From positions 1 to 5,945 of the forward strand of contig JAGLKL010000090.1 in assembly GCA_023141075.1 (NCBI GenBank): a DNA stretch of 5,945 nt, written 5' to 3'. Below the pieces are notes generated by a model. The model was not told the DNA's origin. It was given only the letters and a program-made list of their open reading frames with translations, and ran no database searches. This document shows, piece after piece, positions 5,835 through 5,945 of this stretch. A program made the translations under genes and the position numbers. How positions within the stretch are numbered: the stretch's first letter is position 1; every line of letters starts with the position of its first letter. The stretch is from Alphaproteobacteria bacterium (GTDB taxonomy: Bacteria > Pseudomonadota > Alphaproteobacteria > Micavibrionales > Micavibrionaceae).

Positions 5835-5945
5835 TTATAAAAGCCTGCATCGCATTTTAATTTCTCTGGCGACATATTGTGCATCACTCAAAGGTTCGTA
5901 AGTGTAATGCTCAAATGCACCATTAACGCTATCAAGCCTGCGAAG
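5835..5945 (-). CDS. Possible C-terminal end of an unidentified gene (cut by window edge)
   Basis: On the minus strand one frame is open from the right edge to a TAA at 5837-5835, giving 36 residues: LRRLDSVNGAFEHYTYEPL followed by SDAQYVAREIKMRCRLL. The composition looks protein-like, with mixed charged, aromatic and hydrophobic residues and a helical, basic end. The other two minus-strand frames are closed in this stretch. I do not recognise the family. A 36-codon open frame can occur by chance, so this is tentative. If real it runs in the same direction as trxB, ending 86 bases upstream of it. In some alphaproteobacteria an Lrp-type regulator lies before trxB, but this tail does not look like Lrp to me. 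Confidence 0.45.
   Translation of the reverse strand, partial: LRRLDSVNGAFEHYTYEPLSDAQYVAREIKMRCRLL

Noticed and set aside
5657..5887. 76-codon minus-strand frame across the trxB start and upstream spacer
   Set aside because: Overlaps the trxB N-terminus in another frame, spans the AT-rich repeat and shows no motif or convincing ribosome binding site.
1..5945. CRISPR array, insertion sequence, tRNA, defence or toxin-antitoxin system
   Set aside because: No spaced repeats, transposase motifs, tRNA-like cloverleaf or candidate effector genes; the window is almost fully occupied by housekeeping genes.

Overview
The window looks like ordinary chromosomal housekeeping DNA from an alphaproteobacterium with moderate, roughly balanced GC content. 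Three proteins point there. The aminotransferase closely resembles the rhizobial/rickettsial aspartate/prephenate aminotransferase type. The thioredoxin reductase has the 'QGPWLMEQMKLQAEHVG' stretch usual in that class. The sugar kinase reads like the alphaproteobacterial AmgK-type phosphotransferases ('GDAS-RRYF', 'YDLVNLLEDAR-DVPP'). I cannot name the genus; a Rhodospirillales- or Micavibrio-like lineage is a guess from resemblance only.

Layout. Four genes run on the plus strand: the 3' part of mfd (entered from the left edge), a 138-residue protein of unknown function, an AmgK-like kinase, and aatA. The first three are closely spaced (51 and 15 bp gaps) and could be co-transcribed. A hairpin followed by five T's overlaps the kinase stop codon and probably ends that transcript before aatA, which has its own strong Shine-Dalgarno. 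aatA converges on trxB (minus strand) across a 46-bp gap. Upstream of trxB lies an AT-rich spacer with a 7-bp tandem repeat. At the right edge there may be the C-terminal end of another minus-strand gene.

Functions. Mfd couples transcription to nucleotide excision repair. The kinase probably serves cell-wall amino-sugar recycling. AatA works in aspartate and perhaps phenylalanine/tyrosine synthesis. TrxB keeps thioredoxin reduced. They do not form one pathway.

I found no CRISPR array, mobile element, tRNA or rRNA, and no evidence of a new defence or other exotic system. The least explained items are the 138-residue protein between mfd and the kinase, the apparent separation of the kinase from its usual MurU partner, and the small regulatory or repeat structures between genes.
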